A stretch of DNA of 7,803 nucleotides from Candidatus Omnitrophota bacterium (GTDB lineage Bacteria > Omnitrophota > Omnitrophia > Omnitrophales > Danuiimicrobiaceae). The notes below the pieces were generated by a model. That model was not told where the DNA came from, searched no databases, and saw nothing but the letters and a program-made list of their open reading frames with translations. The stretch spans positions 1-7,803 of the forward strand of contig JACQQO010000065.1 of NCBI GenBank assembly GCA_016206955.1. Reading direction: 5' to 3'. Position numbers and translations under genes: made by a program. This document shows positions 1 through 6,218 of this stretch, piece by piece (position 1 is the first letter of the stretch; every line of letters starts with the position of its first letter).

Positions 1-891
1 ATTCGGCGCGAAAAGGCAAGCGCAAACGGCTATTGCTCGGCTTACGAGCGTTTTTTTTATTTTGCTGACTCCTCAGGCCGCGAGCTGTTTCATCCTGCAA
101 CCTCCATACGTTTTGGGGTTACGGCAACGCGCGGCTCGGGCAAAGGTTATTTTAGTTTTTATCATCCGGATCCAGAAGAGTTAGATGTGATTTCGGTTAC
201 TAAAGAAGCACTCGATCTAGCAAGGCAAGCTTCATCACGTGAAATTTCGATTCAACCGGGAATTTACGAGTGCATTTTTTCGCCCCGCGCTTTCCTTGAA
301 CTTTTAGAACCTCTTCGCCATCATTTTGATTCCGAGTTGTATCGAGACGGCAAAAGTGTTTTATCAAGTTGTCTTGGAAAACAAATTTTTTCGAAGGCGT
401 TTACCCTTTTCGATGATGTAACCCATCCAAAGCAATTTGGAGTACCTTTCGATCTGGAAGGAGCTACTAGAAAAAAAGCTGCTTTGATCGAAAACGGAGT
501 TTTCAAAACGTTACTTGCAGAGGGTCACAGCAGCCGCGGGGTGAGAGAACATGCTTCTTATCCCGAAAATTTAGTGGGGCAAAAAGGCAGTTTATCGTTG
601 GAACGGCTTTTCAAACGTGTGAAGCGGGGTTTTTTTGTTAACAAAGTGCGCTACCACACGCTTGTTCGAGAAAGTAATCTTGAAGTAACGGGCCTTACGA
701 CCGCAGGCCCTCTTTACATTGAAAAAGGGAAAGTGCTGGGACGGGCGGGTCAATTTCGGTATCACGACTCGTTATTTTCAATTTTAAGGTCCATCGTTGC
801 TACATCGCGGGAGCAAATCCTCCAGAAAGACGGAGAAAGAGGGGCAGCGCTTTTGCCCTATTATTTGGTTTCAAAATTACGGGTGGTATAG
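1..891 (+). CDS. PmbA/TldE-like protein of the TldD/PmbA peptidase family, 5'-truncated by the window edge
   Basis: The reading frame is open from base 1 and ends at TAG 889-891, giving 296 visible residues. A GTG at 187 lies inside the conserved domain, so it is not the start; the true start is left of the window. The family similarity is seen in YFADSSGREL (about visible residues 20-29), the LGKQI stretch (125-129), PFDLEG (149-154), the LIENGVFKTLL segment (162-172), and the C-terminal ITG-like block LEVTGLTTAGPLYIEKGKV (227-245). In TldD a zinc HExxxH motif sits before the LGKQI-like region; here the equivalent stretch reads LRHHFDSELYRD, with no HExxxH. This fits the metal-free PmbA/TldE partner, known in E. 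coli to work with TldD in microcin B17 precursor processing and CcdA breakdown. Its substrate here is unknown, and a TldD partner would be expected just upstream, outside the window. It is followed after 50 bp by kamA. Confidence 0.85.
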   Translation: MRREKASANGYCSAYERFFYFADSSGRELFHPATSIRFGVTATRGSGKGYFSFYHPDPEELDVISVTKEALDLARQASSREISIQPGIYECIFSPRAFLELLEPLRHHFDSELYRDGKSVLSSCLGKQIFSKAFTLFDDVTHPKQFGVPFDLEGATRKKAALIENGVFKTLLAEGHSSRGVREHASYPENLVGQKGSLSLERLFKRVKRGFFVNKVRYHTLVRESNLEVTGLTTAGPLYIEKGKVLGRAGQFRYHDSLFSILRSIVATSREQILQKDGERGAALLPYYLVSKLRVV

Positions 892-892
892 A

Positions 893-940
893 GCTTAAAT
901 AAACCAAAGTTCCTTTTAAAAAAGCCGATATTATTTAAGC
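893..940. repeat. Perfect 10-bp inverted repeat filling the gap before kamA
   Basis: GCTTAAATAA at 893-902 and TTATTTAAGC at 931-940 are perfect inverted copies separated by 28 bp. They begin one base after the stop of the PmbA-like gene and end one base before the kamA ATG at 942. No Shine-Dalgarno is visible ahead of that ATG, and the right arm occupies the place where one would be. The pair could be an operator bound by a dimeric regulator or an RNA stem controlling kamA translation. It is AT-rich, so chance cannot be dismissed. Confidence 0.45.
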
Positions 941-941
941 A

Positions 942-2225
942 ATGATTACTCATTCAATTTGTTCTCCTCCATGGAATGTGGAAGCTAGACGGCGCGAACT
1001 ATTCCCTCACGTTTCCAATTATGATTGGAATGACTGGCGCTGGCACCTTCGAAATGCAGTAACCTCACTTGAGAGCGTAATCGAATATGGTAAGTTTTCG
1101 GAAGAGGAACGAGCGATTCTGAACCGGGTCCTTAAAAAGTATCCCGCGATCATTGTTCCTTATTATCTTTGTTTGATTGATTTCCATAATCCAAACGATC
1201 CGATCCGCATTCAATCTTTTCCGGCCGCAGGAGAAATCGAACTCGCTGACTCGGGACATCCAGATCCCCTCGAGGAAGAGGAAGATATGGTGGTCCCGGG
1301 CCTCATTCACCGCTATCCCGATCGTGTTTTGATGCAGGTGACGAATGTCTGTCCGCTGAACTGCAGGCATTGCACCCGCAAAAGAGAATGGGAGGAAGGC
1401 CTTTGGACGCGGAATGATCATGAAATTGACAGAATGATTGATTATTTAACGAAAGCGGATGAAGTGCGAGATGTGCTTATCTCCGGCGGGGATCCATTGG
1501 TGCTCGCGACCGTGAAACTGGATAAAATTTTAGCGAAACTGAGAACCATTCCTCATATTGAGATCATACGCATCGGCACTCGATTTCCAGTTGTCCTTCC
1601 GCAAAGAATTGATCAGGAACTGGTCGATATGCTTTCAAAGTACCGGCCTTTGTGGATCAACACTCATTTTAATCATCCGCGCGAAGTCACCCGTGAAGCA
1701 GCCGAAGCATGCGAAAGGCTTCAACGAGGGGGAATGCCGATGAATAATCAAAGCGTTCTCTTAAAAGGCGTCAATGACAGTGTGGAAGTGATGCGCTCCC
1801 TTTGTCATGAAATGCTCAAGATCGGAGTCCGCCCTTATTACCTTTATCAATGTGATCCCGTGAAGGGGACGGAACATCTGAGAACTTCGATTTGGAAAGG
1901 AATTGAAATTATCGAGGGTCTAAGAGGGCACACGACAGGATTTGCGGTGCCTCAGTTTGTGATTGATGCGCCCGGCGGCGGAGGAAAAATTCCAGTGGGG
2001 CCCAATTATCTGCTTGGTGAAACGGATAACGGGATAATCCTACGAAATTATGAAGGGCTTATATTCGAATATAAAAACCCTCTTCCACAAAAGAATGGTT
2101 CAAATGGTTGCGAGAAAAGGCCGAGCCGTTCTACCGAAAGACTCAGCCGACGAAAAAAATATCATTTCGGCCCTTCGAAACCAGAATCCGAAAAACGTTA
2201 CCACGGCCAGCGGGATTGGACTTAA
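942..2225 (+). CDS. kamA: KamA-type radical SAM lysine 2,3-aminomutase
   Basis: A 427-residue radical SAM/PLP enzyme, expected to convert L-lysine to L-beta-lysine in the cytoplasm. The N-terminal motif DWNDWRWHLRN (28-38) is typical of the family. The radical SAM cluster motif CxxxCxxC is at Cys137, Cys141 and Cys144, followed by the conserved Arg146. SGGDPL is at 181-186. The PLP-lysine motif PGGGGK is at 344-349 (Lys349). Using the offset fixed by that lysine against the Clostridium subterminale enzyme, Asp305 and Asp342 match the two aspartates that bind the substrate amino group (Asp293, Asp330), which supports lysine as substrate. The length is like true KamA rather than the shorter EpmB. 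The four zinc cysteines of the Clostridium enzyme are missing (Ser280, and no Cys cluster after residue 380). The last 45 or so residues are basic, low in complexity and unlike the family. The ATG at 942 places the family core correctly but has no clear Shine-Dalgarno. The next gene starts 6 bp downstream. Confidence 0.9.
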   Translation: MITHSICSPPWNVEARRRELFPHVSNYDWNDWRWHLRNAVTSLESVIEYGKFSEEERAILNRVLKKYPAIIVPYYLCLIDFHNPNDPIRIQSFPAAGEIELADSGHPDPLEEEEDMVVPGLIHRYPDRVLMQVTNVCPLNCRHCTRKREWEEGLWTRNDHEIDRMIDYLTKADEVRDVLISGGDPLVLATVKLDKILAKLRTIPHIEIIRIGTRFPVVLPQRIDQELVDMLSKYRPLWINTHFNHPREVTREAAEACERLQRGGMPMNNQSVLLKGVNDSVEVMRSLCHEMLKIGVRPYYLYQCDPVKGTEHLRTSIWKGIEIIEGLRGHTTGFAVPQFVIDAPGGGGKIPVGPNYLLGETDNGIILRNYEGLIFEYKNPLPQKNGSNGCEKRPSRSTERLSRRKKYHFGPSKPESEKRYHGQRDWT

Positions 2226-2231
2226 TCTTTC

Positions 2232-3260
2232 GTGCGCATCGGAATTACTTTTAATTTAAAAAGCGATCTCCCAACCTCTCATTCCACAAGTCAGCCCGAC
2301 GATTTTGCGGAGGAATTTGATTCGCCTGAAACCATCGAAGCCATTCAAACAGTTTTAACCGAGGCCGGGCATGAAGTTCACCTTTTGGGAGGAAGTTTAA
2401 CTACCCTTGAGCAAATAAAGCGGCTTAAAATCGAATTTGTTTTCAATATGGTGGAAGGTTTTCGCGGCCGATGTAGGGAAGCTCATATTCCTGCACTTCT
2501 TGAGATGCTTGAGGTTCCTTACTCCGGCTCCGATCCGCTAGGCCTTGCCGCGACCCTCGATAAATCATTTGCGAAGAGAATCGCGATCTCGCTTGATATT
2601 GCGACTCCGAAATTCTGGGTCTTAGATTCTAAAGAAGATTTATCGCCCCCACCGCCTGTGTTTCCGCTTTTTGTGAAACCGCTTTGGGAGGGTTCTTCCA
2701 AAGGGATTCGTTTCTCTTCCCGAGTTGAAAATCCAAATGAGCTTGAAAGGGAAGTAAGCCGAATATTTCGTCATTACCCGGAAGTACCGGTTTTGGTGGA
2801 GGAATACATTCAAGGCCGCGAATTTACCGTAGGTGTCATTGGAAATCCTCCTGAAATTTTGGGAATCATGGAAATTAAATTCCGAGACCCTAAAAAGAAG
2901 GATTTTTGTTATTCCATTGAAGTGAAGCGAAATTGGAAGAAAGAAGTGGAATATATAGTTCCGCCTAACCTCGAGACAAAGAAATTAGACGAAATTCAAA
3001 AAGCAGCACTCCAGCTTTTTAAGGCGCTTCGTTTGAGAGATGTGGGACGGTTTGATTTTCGGATGAATGCTGATGGGAAATTTTATTTTTTGGAAGTGAA
3101 TCCACTTCCGGGCCTTTCACCTGAATCCGGCGATATCGTGATTCTTGCTCAAAGGAAGGGATTAAGCTATGCTACCTTGATTCTTAAGATTCTAAATTCA
3201 GCTTTCAGCCGGTATCCGGCGCTGAATCCAAACTTAAAAGGCGGTATCCATGTGGCATGA
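2232..3260 (+). CDS. D-alanine-D-alanine-ligase-like ATP-grasp enzyme
   Basis: A 342-residue ATP-grasp ligase, a family that activates a carboxylate with ATP and joins it to an amine. The GTG at 2232 is chosen because MRIGITFNLKSDL gives the expected first beta strand. Visible landmarks are VFNMVEGFRGRCREAHIPAL (70-89), DK at 110-111 within the ATP-binding lid region, FVKPLWEGSSKGI (147-159, the ATP-binding lysine and glycine loop), VEEYIQGREFTVGV (189-202), and the metal-site segment GRFDFR...LEVNPLPG (272-294) with Asp275, Glu288 and Asn290 as likely magnesium ligands. The catalytic core is intact. The N-terminal half (FNMVEGFRG, SPETIEAI) differs from cell-wall Ddl, so this is probably a dedicated ligase rather than the housekeeping enzyme. 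Its position 6 bp after kamA suggests that it uses beta-lysine or a product of it; this is inference. A normal Ddl role is the main alternative. Its end overlaps the TerC gene by 11 bp. Confidence 0.85.
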   Translation: MRIGITFNLKSDLPTSHSTSQPDDFAEEFDSPETIEAIQTVLTEAGHEVHLLGGSLTTLEQIKRLKIEFVFNMVEGFRGRCREAHIPALLEMLEVPYSGSDPLGLAATLDKSFAKRIAISLDIATPKFWVLDSKEDLSPPPPVFPLFVKPLWEGSSKGIRFSSRVENPNELEREVSRIFRHYPEVPVLVEEYIQGREFTVGVIGNPPEILGIMEIKFRDPKKKDFCYSIEVKRNWKKEVEYIVPPNLETKKLDEIQKAALQLFKALRLRDVGRFDFRMNADGKFYFLEVNPLPGLSPESGDIVILAQRKGLSYATLILKILNSAFSRYPALNPNLKGGIHVA

Positions 3261-4179
3261 AATTGTCGTTTGGAGCGGGTTTCTTATTTTTATCATCGCG
3301 ATGTTAATCCTCGACCTCGGGGTTTTTCAGCGGAAAGCGCATACTATCAGCGTCAAAGAATCTTTGTGGCTGACTTGCTTTTGGATCGGATTGGCTTTGC
3401 TCTTTAACCTTGGAATTTATTATTTCAAAGGGAAACAAACCGCGTTGGAGTTTTTGACCGGTTACTTGATTGAAAAATCGCTCAGTATTGACAATATTTT
3501 TGTTTTTCTGTTGATCTTCTCTTACTTCCACGTTCCAAGCCAATTTCAACATAAAATTTTGTTTTGGGGCATTCTGGGCGCCATTATTTTCAGAGGTGTT
3601 TTTATCCTCGTTGGGTTATCTTTAATCCATCAATTTAATTGGCTCATTTATTTTTTCGGAGCGCTTTTGGTTTGGACCGGCTTTAAAATGTTTATGGAAA
3701 AGGAAAGAAAAATTGCGCCTGAAAAAAATCGGGTGGTGAAACTGTTTCGAAAAGTGATGCCTGTCGCTGTCGAGTATGAGGGGAGCAAATTTTTCACGCG
3801 CAAAGATAAAAAATGGTACGCCACTCCTTTATTAATTGTGTTAATTGTGGTTGAATCTACGGATATTATTTTTGCGGTGGACTCAATCCCCGCTATTTTT
3901 GCGATTACGTTGGATCCTTTTATCGTTTACACCTCCAATATTTTGGCGATTTTGGGTTTAAGGGCCCTTTATTTTACGCTTGCGGGATTAATGCAGCGCT
4001 TTCATTTATTAAGTTATGGCTTGTCGATCATCCTTGTGTTTATCGGCATTAAGATGCTCATCTCTGGTTTTTTTCATTTGCCGATCGGCGTAGCGTTAGG
4101 TTTTATCGCAAGCGCTTTGTTGATATCCATGGTAACCTCCATCCTTTGGCCTCCAAAACCGCCGGCTCATTTACATTAA
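3250..4179 (+). CDS. TerC/Alx-family integral membrane protein
   Basis: A 309-residue polytopic inner-membrane protein with about eight or nine hydrophobic segments spread from residue 8 to 298. Family hallmarks are the acidic residues buried in the membrane segments: Asp22 in LILDLGVF, Glu75 and Asp81 in LIEKSLSIDNIFVF, and the signature VESTDIIFAVDSIPAIFAIT (201-220). A charged loop at about 150-190 separates the two halves. Members of the family (Alx, MntE-like TerC proteins) have been linked to manganese export, pH response and tellurite resistance, and to metal loading of exported proteins; which applies here cannot be read from the sequence. The ATG at 3250 follows AAAAGG (3236-3241) at a usable 8-nt spacing and lies inside the end of the ATP-grasp gene, giving an 11-bp overlap that implies translational coupling. 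It converges on the MFS gene with shared stop-codon bases and no separate terminator. Confidence 0.9.
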   Translation: MWHEIVVWSGFLIFIIAMLILDLGVFQRKAHTISVKESLWLTCFWIGLALLFNLGIYYFKGKQTALEFLTGYLIEKSLSIDNIFVFLLIFSYFHVPSQFQHKILFWGILGAIIFRGVFILVGLSLIHQFNWLIYFFGALLVWTGFKMFMEKERKIAPEKNRVVKLFRKVMPVAVEYEGSKFFTRKDKKWYATPLLIVLIVVESTDIIFAVDSIPAIFAITLDPFIVYTSNILAILGLRALYFTLAGLMQRFHLLSYGLSIILVFIGIKMLISGFFHLPIGVALGFIASALLISMVTSILWPPKPPAHLH

Positions 4180-5561
4180 TCTTTAATTTCAGGAAGCTTT
4201 GTTTCCAATTGATGAGGGGTTGGGAAAACGTTCCACTCACGATTCAGTCCCGAAACCGGTCTCACGCCGAGAACGCTGAAAAAAAGCTGAAGGCTTGAAA
4301 TTGCCTTGGCTGATTTTCTGACTTCACTAAAATGGCGGGAAAGAAGAAAGTGGGCGGCGTAACGGATCACTCCCGAAAGCAAAAATAAAGTCAGCAAGGG
4401 AAATCCCCAAATATTGGGCAGGCGCTCCGCCAAAAATCCTCCGAGCGAAGCCCCCGAACAGATTGCAATTCCGTTGATCAAATTAAAGTAACCGAGGCAT
4501 CTGACTCTTTTGGCAGGACTGACCGCATCATAGATGAAATTGGTGGTACAGAGGTTAAAGCCGCCCCAGATGAAGCCGGAGAACATTTCAACCCCGATTA
4601 AATAAAACGGATTCGTTGAAAAAAGCCAAAGGAAGGGAATCAAAGGAATCAGGAAACTTAGAATTTTAAGGATTTTTGCATTTCCAATAATGTCTGCGTG
4701 CTTGCCCCAAATAGGGAAGGCAACGAGTCCCATCATCACGGCGGCAAGGTGAATCGACATATAACTGAGATAATTGAATTTAAGATCTCGGAGCATGTAG
4801 ACACTGAAATAGGGCGAAGCCATGTGGACCGCGAACGTGATACTTGCGACGTAAAGCACATATTTGACGAAATTGCTTTGCCTGAAACGTCTGAGAAACA
4901 TGAGGAAAGTAAAATCACTTCCGGGTTCTGCGTGACTCGGAAGATCCACCATTTTAGACATCAGATAAGAAGAGAAAAATCGAAGGAGTGAGGCTGAAAG
5001 AAAAAGAATCAAGAAGCCGAAAGCAGGGAAACGCCGGTTCGTGAAGAAAAGAATAGTGCCGGCGACGGCAATTCCAAAAATAGCGGCGATTCCGACGATT
5101 TGAGAGCGCCATCCCAAATAATGCCCGCGCTTTTCCGGTGCTAAATAATCACTTACGAGACTGCCCCAAGCAGTTCCGACTAAGTTGCCCAAGACTTTAA
5201 ATAGGGTCATGAAGATAATCAATGATTTAATCCGACCCGAGAAAGGAAAAAGGGATAAGAGAGCAAGCGGAATTAAAATGGCTGCCTGGAGACACGTGCC
5301 GCCGATTAAGAATTTTAGTCGGCTTCCAGCCAGCCGCACCACTTTCACGGCCAACAGTTGCGCAATTGAGGCAATCAGATTTGGAAACGCGATGAGAAAT
5401 CCAATTTCTTGAGCGGTTGCTCCGAGGAAGAGGCCATAGGGGATGAGATAGTAGTCCATGATGCCAAGCATGATGGCGGCAGGAATCCCTTCCTTCCACG
5501 AGGCATCAAGGCTCTTTTTTATTTTTAAGGGTAAGTGTGATTCGTTTTCTTTTTCTTTCAT
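4176..5561 (-). CDS. Major facilitator superfamily (MFS) transporter
   Basis: A 461-residue membrane transporter of the 12-helix type, substrate unknown. The frame is open upstream to 5654, but the start is placed at the ATG at 5561 because a strong intrinsic terminator hairpin (5573-5599) would otherwise lie inside the coding region, and because the family-like start (KKSLDASWKEG leading into helix 1) comes 15 residues after this Met. Numbered from 5561, an MFS motif-A-like loop is at about 137-146 (SDYLAPEKRG) and a second at 285-296 (WGKHADIIGNAK). AVSPAKRVRCLGYFN (346-360) is a third conserved cytoplasmic-loop pattern. Several helix segments are Gly/Phe/Leu rich. The C-terminal 30 residues or so are hydrophilic. 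There is no good Shine-Dalgarno before 5561; an alternative ATG at 5585 lies in the hairpin and is preceded by GAAAGG. A promoter of its own was not identified, so expression may depend on read-through from the secreted-protein gene. Confidence 0.8.
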   Translation of the reverse strand: MKEKENESHLPLKIKKSLDASWKEGIPAAIMLGIMDYYLIPYGLFLGATAQEIGFLIAFPNLIASIAQLLAVKVVRLAGSRLKFLIGGTCLQAAILIPLALLSLFPFSGRIKSLIIFMTLFKVLGNLVGTAWGSLVSDYLAPEKRGHYLGWRSQIVGIAAIFGIAVAGTILFFTNRRFPAFGFLILFLSASLLRFFSSYLMSKMVDLPSHAEPGSDFTFLMFLRRFRQSNFVKYVLYVASITFAVHMASPYFSVYMLRDLKFNYLSYMSIHLAAVMMGLVAFPIWGKHADIIGNAKILKILSFLIPLIPFLWLFSTNPFYLIGVEMFSGFIWGGFNLCTTNFIYDAVSPAKRVRCLGYFNLINGIAICSGASLGGFLAERLPNIWGFPLLTLFLLSGVIRYAAHFLLSRHFSEVRKSAKAISSLQLFFSVLGVRPVSGLNREWNVFPTPHQLETKLPEIKD

Positions 5562-5567
5562 TGGATG

Positions 5568-5599
5568 AATAAAAAGGCCAGTCATCAAGACTGGCCTTT
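5568..5599 (-). terminator. Intrinsic terminator after the secreted-protein gene
   Basis: A perfect 11-bp stem (AAAGGCCAGTC at 5573-5583 and GACTGGCCTTT at 5589-5599) with a 5-base loop is followed on the minus strand by UUUUUAUU. The U-run exists only on the minus side, so it stops minus-strand transcripts. It lies 60 nt after the stop codon of the small secreted protein and just before the MFS ATG at 5561. A weaker 6-bp stem (ATTCTA 5614-5619, TAGAAT 5625-5630) lies between them. Confidence 0.85.
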
Positions 5600-5658
5600 C
5601 GAACCTTTCCCGCATTCTAACAAATAGAATTAGGCGGTTTCTGGAACTACTCAAAAGA

Positions 5659-6018
5659 TTAAGTAGTAGCTTCGGCAGGTGCCGCAGGAGTTTCAGCGGC
5701 TGGGGCAGTTACCTCGGATTGAACGGACTTGGCGATCCAAGCCTTGGTGGCAGGATCTTCTTCCGCATCAACCCAAACCTCTACATCTGAATTCACTTCT
5801 GCCAGAGAGCCGACCCCAGAATAAATGGTTGACTCGTTTACAGAAACGACAACGTTTTCTTCAGCTCCTGTTTCAGGATTTGTTTGGCTGATGGTAATTG
5901 TGTTGGCGCCAGTGTCTACACCGACCACTTTTCCACCTACCAATTTCGCGTACGCCGATCCCTGAGAAAGTGCAAAGACAGCGACTAAAACCGCAATAGC
6001 GAGTTGCATTTTTTTCAT
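5659..6018 (-). CDS. Small secreted protein with beta-rich DUF5666-like domain
   Basis: A 119-residue exported protein of unknown function. The ATG at 6018 is fixed by a consensus Shine-Dalgarno; a GTG at 6027 in the same frame is part of that site. A textbook signal peptide (MKKMQLAIAVLVAVFALSQG then SAYA) ends in the type-I site AYA after residue 24, with no lipobox Cys. The mature part begins KLVGGKVVGVDTGANTITI and continues with alternating hydrophobic and polar residues, Gly and Asp turns, and a GxVxxVDxxxNTITI pattern as in small OB-fold-like DUF5666 proteins. The last 19 residues are an Ala/Pro/Thr/Glu-rich tail (from about 101), probably disordered. There are no cysteines. The location is the periplasm or outside of the cell. 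The strong ribosome site and the well-formed terminator downstream suggest high expression. Upstream lies a structured leader with a terminator-shaped hairpin. The DUF5666 assignment is by pattern only. Confidence 0.8.
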   Translation of the reverse strand: MKKMQLAIAVLVAVFALSQGSAYAKLVGGKVVGVDTGANTITISQTNPETGAEENVVVSVNESTIYSGVGSLAEVNSDVEVWVDAEEDPATKAWIAKSVQSEVTAPAAETPAAPAEATT

Positions 6019-6023
6019 GATTG

Positions 6024-6034
6024 TCACCTCCTTT
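6024..6034 (-). promoter_or_regulatory. Consensus Shine-Dalgarno for the secreted-protein gene
   Basis: AAAGGAGGTGA on the minus strand is nearly the full complement of the 16S rRNA 3' end. The GGAGG core ends 8 nt before the ATG at 6018, which decides the start. It is far stronger than the ribosome sites of the other genes in the window. Confidence 0.9.
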
Positions 6035-6047
6035 CGGATATTTCAGA

Positions 6048-6076
6048 TACCTAAAAAAAATGCCTTTTAATTTCAA
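6048..6076 (-). promoter_or_regulatory. Possible sigma70 promoter inside the terminator-like stem
   Basis: On the minus strand TTGAAA (6076-6071) and TAGGTA (6053-6048) are 17 bp apart, with a T-rich spacer. Transcription would start near 6041 and give a leader of about 23 nt carrying the Shine-Dalgarno. The -10 match is poor. It is listed because this is the only place for a promoter downstream of the hairpin stem, and it would compete with the attenuator explanation. Confidence 0.25.
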
Positions 6077-6126
6077 GAAGCAATTTCCCGCTTTGGCGAG
6101 AAAAATGCCGCTCAAAATTAAAAGGC
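6053..6126 (-). terminator. Long terminator-shaped hairpin in the leader of the secreted-protein gene
   Basis: On the minus strand GCCTTTTAATTTTGAG (6126-6111) pairs with CTTGAAATTAAAAGGC (6077-6062) over 16 bp, including two G-U pairs. Inside it TTTCTCGC and GCGGGAAA (6103-6096 and 6091-6084) form a second 8-bp stem with a CAAA loop and one G-U pair. The outer stem is followed by A and then eight Us (6060-6053). The plus strand has A-C mismatches where the G-U pairs fall and no matching T-run, so the element belongs to minus-strand RNA. It ends about 18 nt before the Shine-Dalgarno at 6034. Either it attenuates the secreted-protein gene or it ends a separate short upstream RNA. Confidence 0.7.
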
Positions 6127-6150
6127 TGTTTTAACTACTTTTTCCAACGT

Positions 6151-6218
6151 CAGGAGAAGCCGGTATTCCAACTTCGCCTGCTACCCAATCACTTCTTTGA
6201 TCAATTTTAGAAATGATT
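6151..6218 (-). ncRNA. Candidate structured leader or small RNA, two hairpins
   Basis: Two adjacent stems precede the terminator-shaped hairpin. The first, minus strand 6218-6187, pairs AATCATTTCT with AGAAGTGATT (10 bp, one U-G) around a 12-base loop that contains the palindrome TTGATCAA. The second, 6180-6151, pairs CAGG/CCTG, GAAG/CTTC and TTGG/CCGG with one C-U mismatch and an AATA loop; the TTGG/CCGG part has two U-G pairs. In both, the wobble pairs become A-C mismatches on the plus strand, so minus-strand RNA is the likelier functional form. I do not recognise any known riboswitch core. It could be a ligand-sensing leader, a small RNA, or a remnant of coding sequence. Confidence 0.35.

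Noticed and set aside
187..891. GTG at 187 as the start of the PmbA/TldE-like gene
   Set aside because: The frame is open upstream to base 1 and the upstream residues continue family-like sequence, so the gene is simply cut by the window edge.
4..891. TldD-type metalloprotease with zinc site
   Set aside because: The region that should carry HExxxH is visible and lacks it; the LGKQI and PFDLEG context fits PmbA/TldE.
2050..2259. Plus-strand 69-codon ORF overlapping the end of kamA and the start of the ATP-grasp gene
   Set aside because: It has no ribosome site, overlaps two recognisable genes in another frame, and shows no family resemblance. It is kept only as evidence for the open-frame remark on the KamA tail.
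5562..5654. N-terminal extension of the MFS gene to 5654
   Set aside because: The extension would cross the intrinsic terminator of the preceding gene and adds a polar, Arg-rich stretch unlike the family start.
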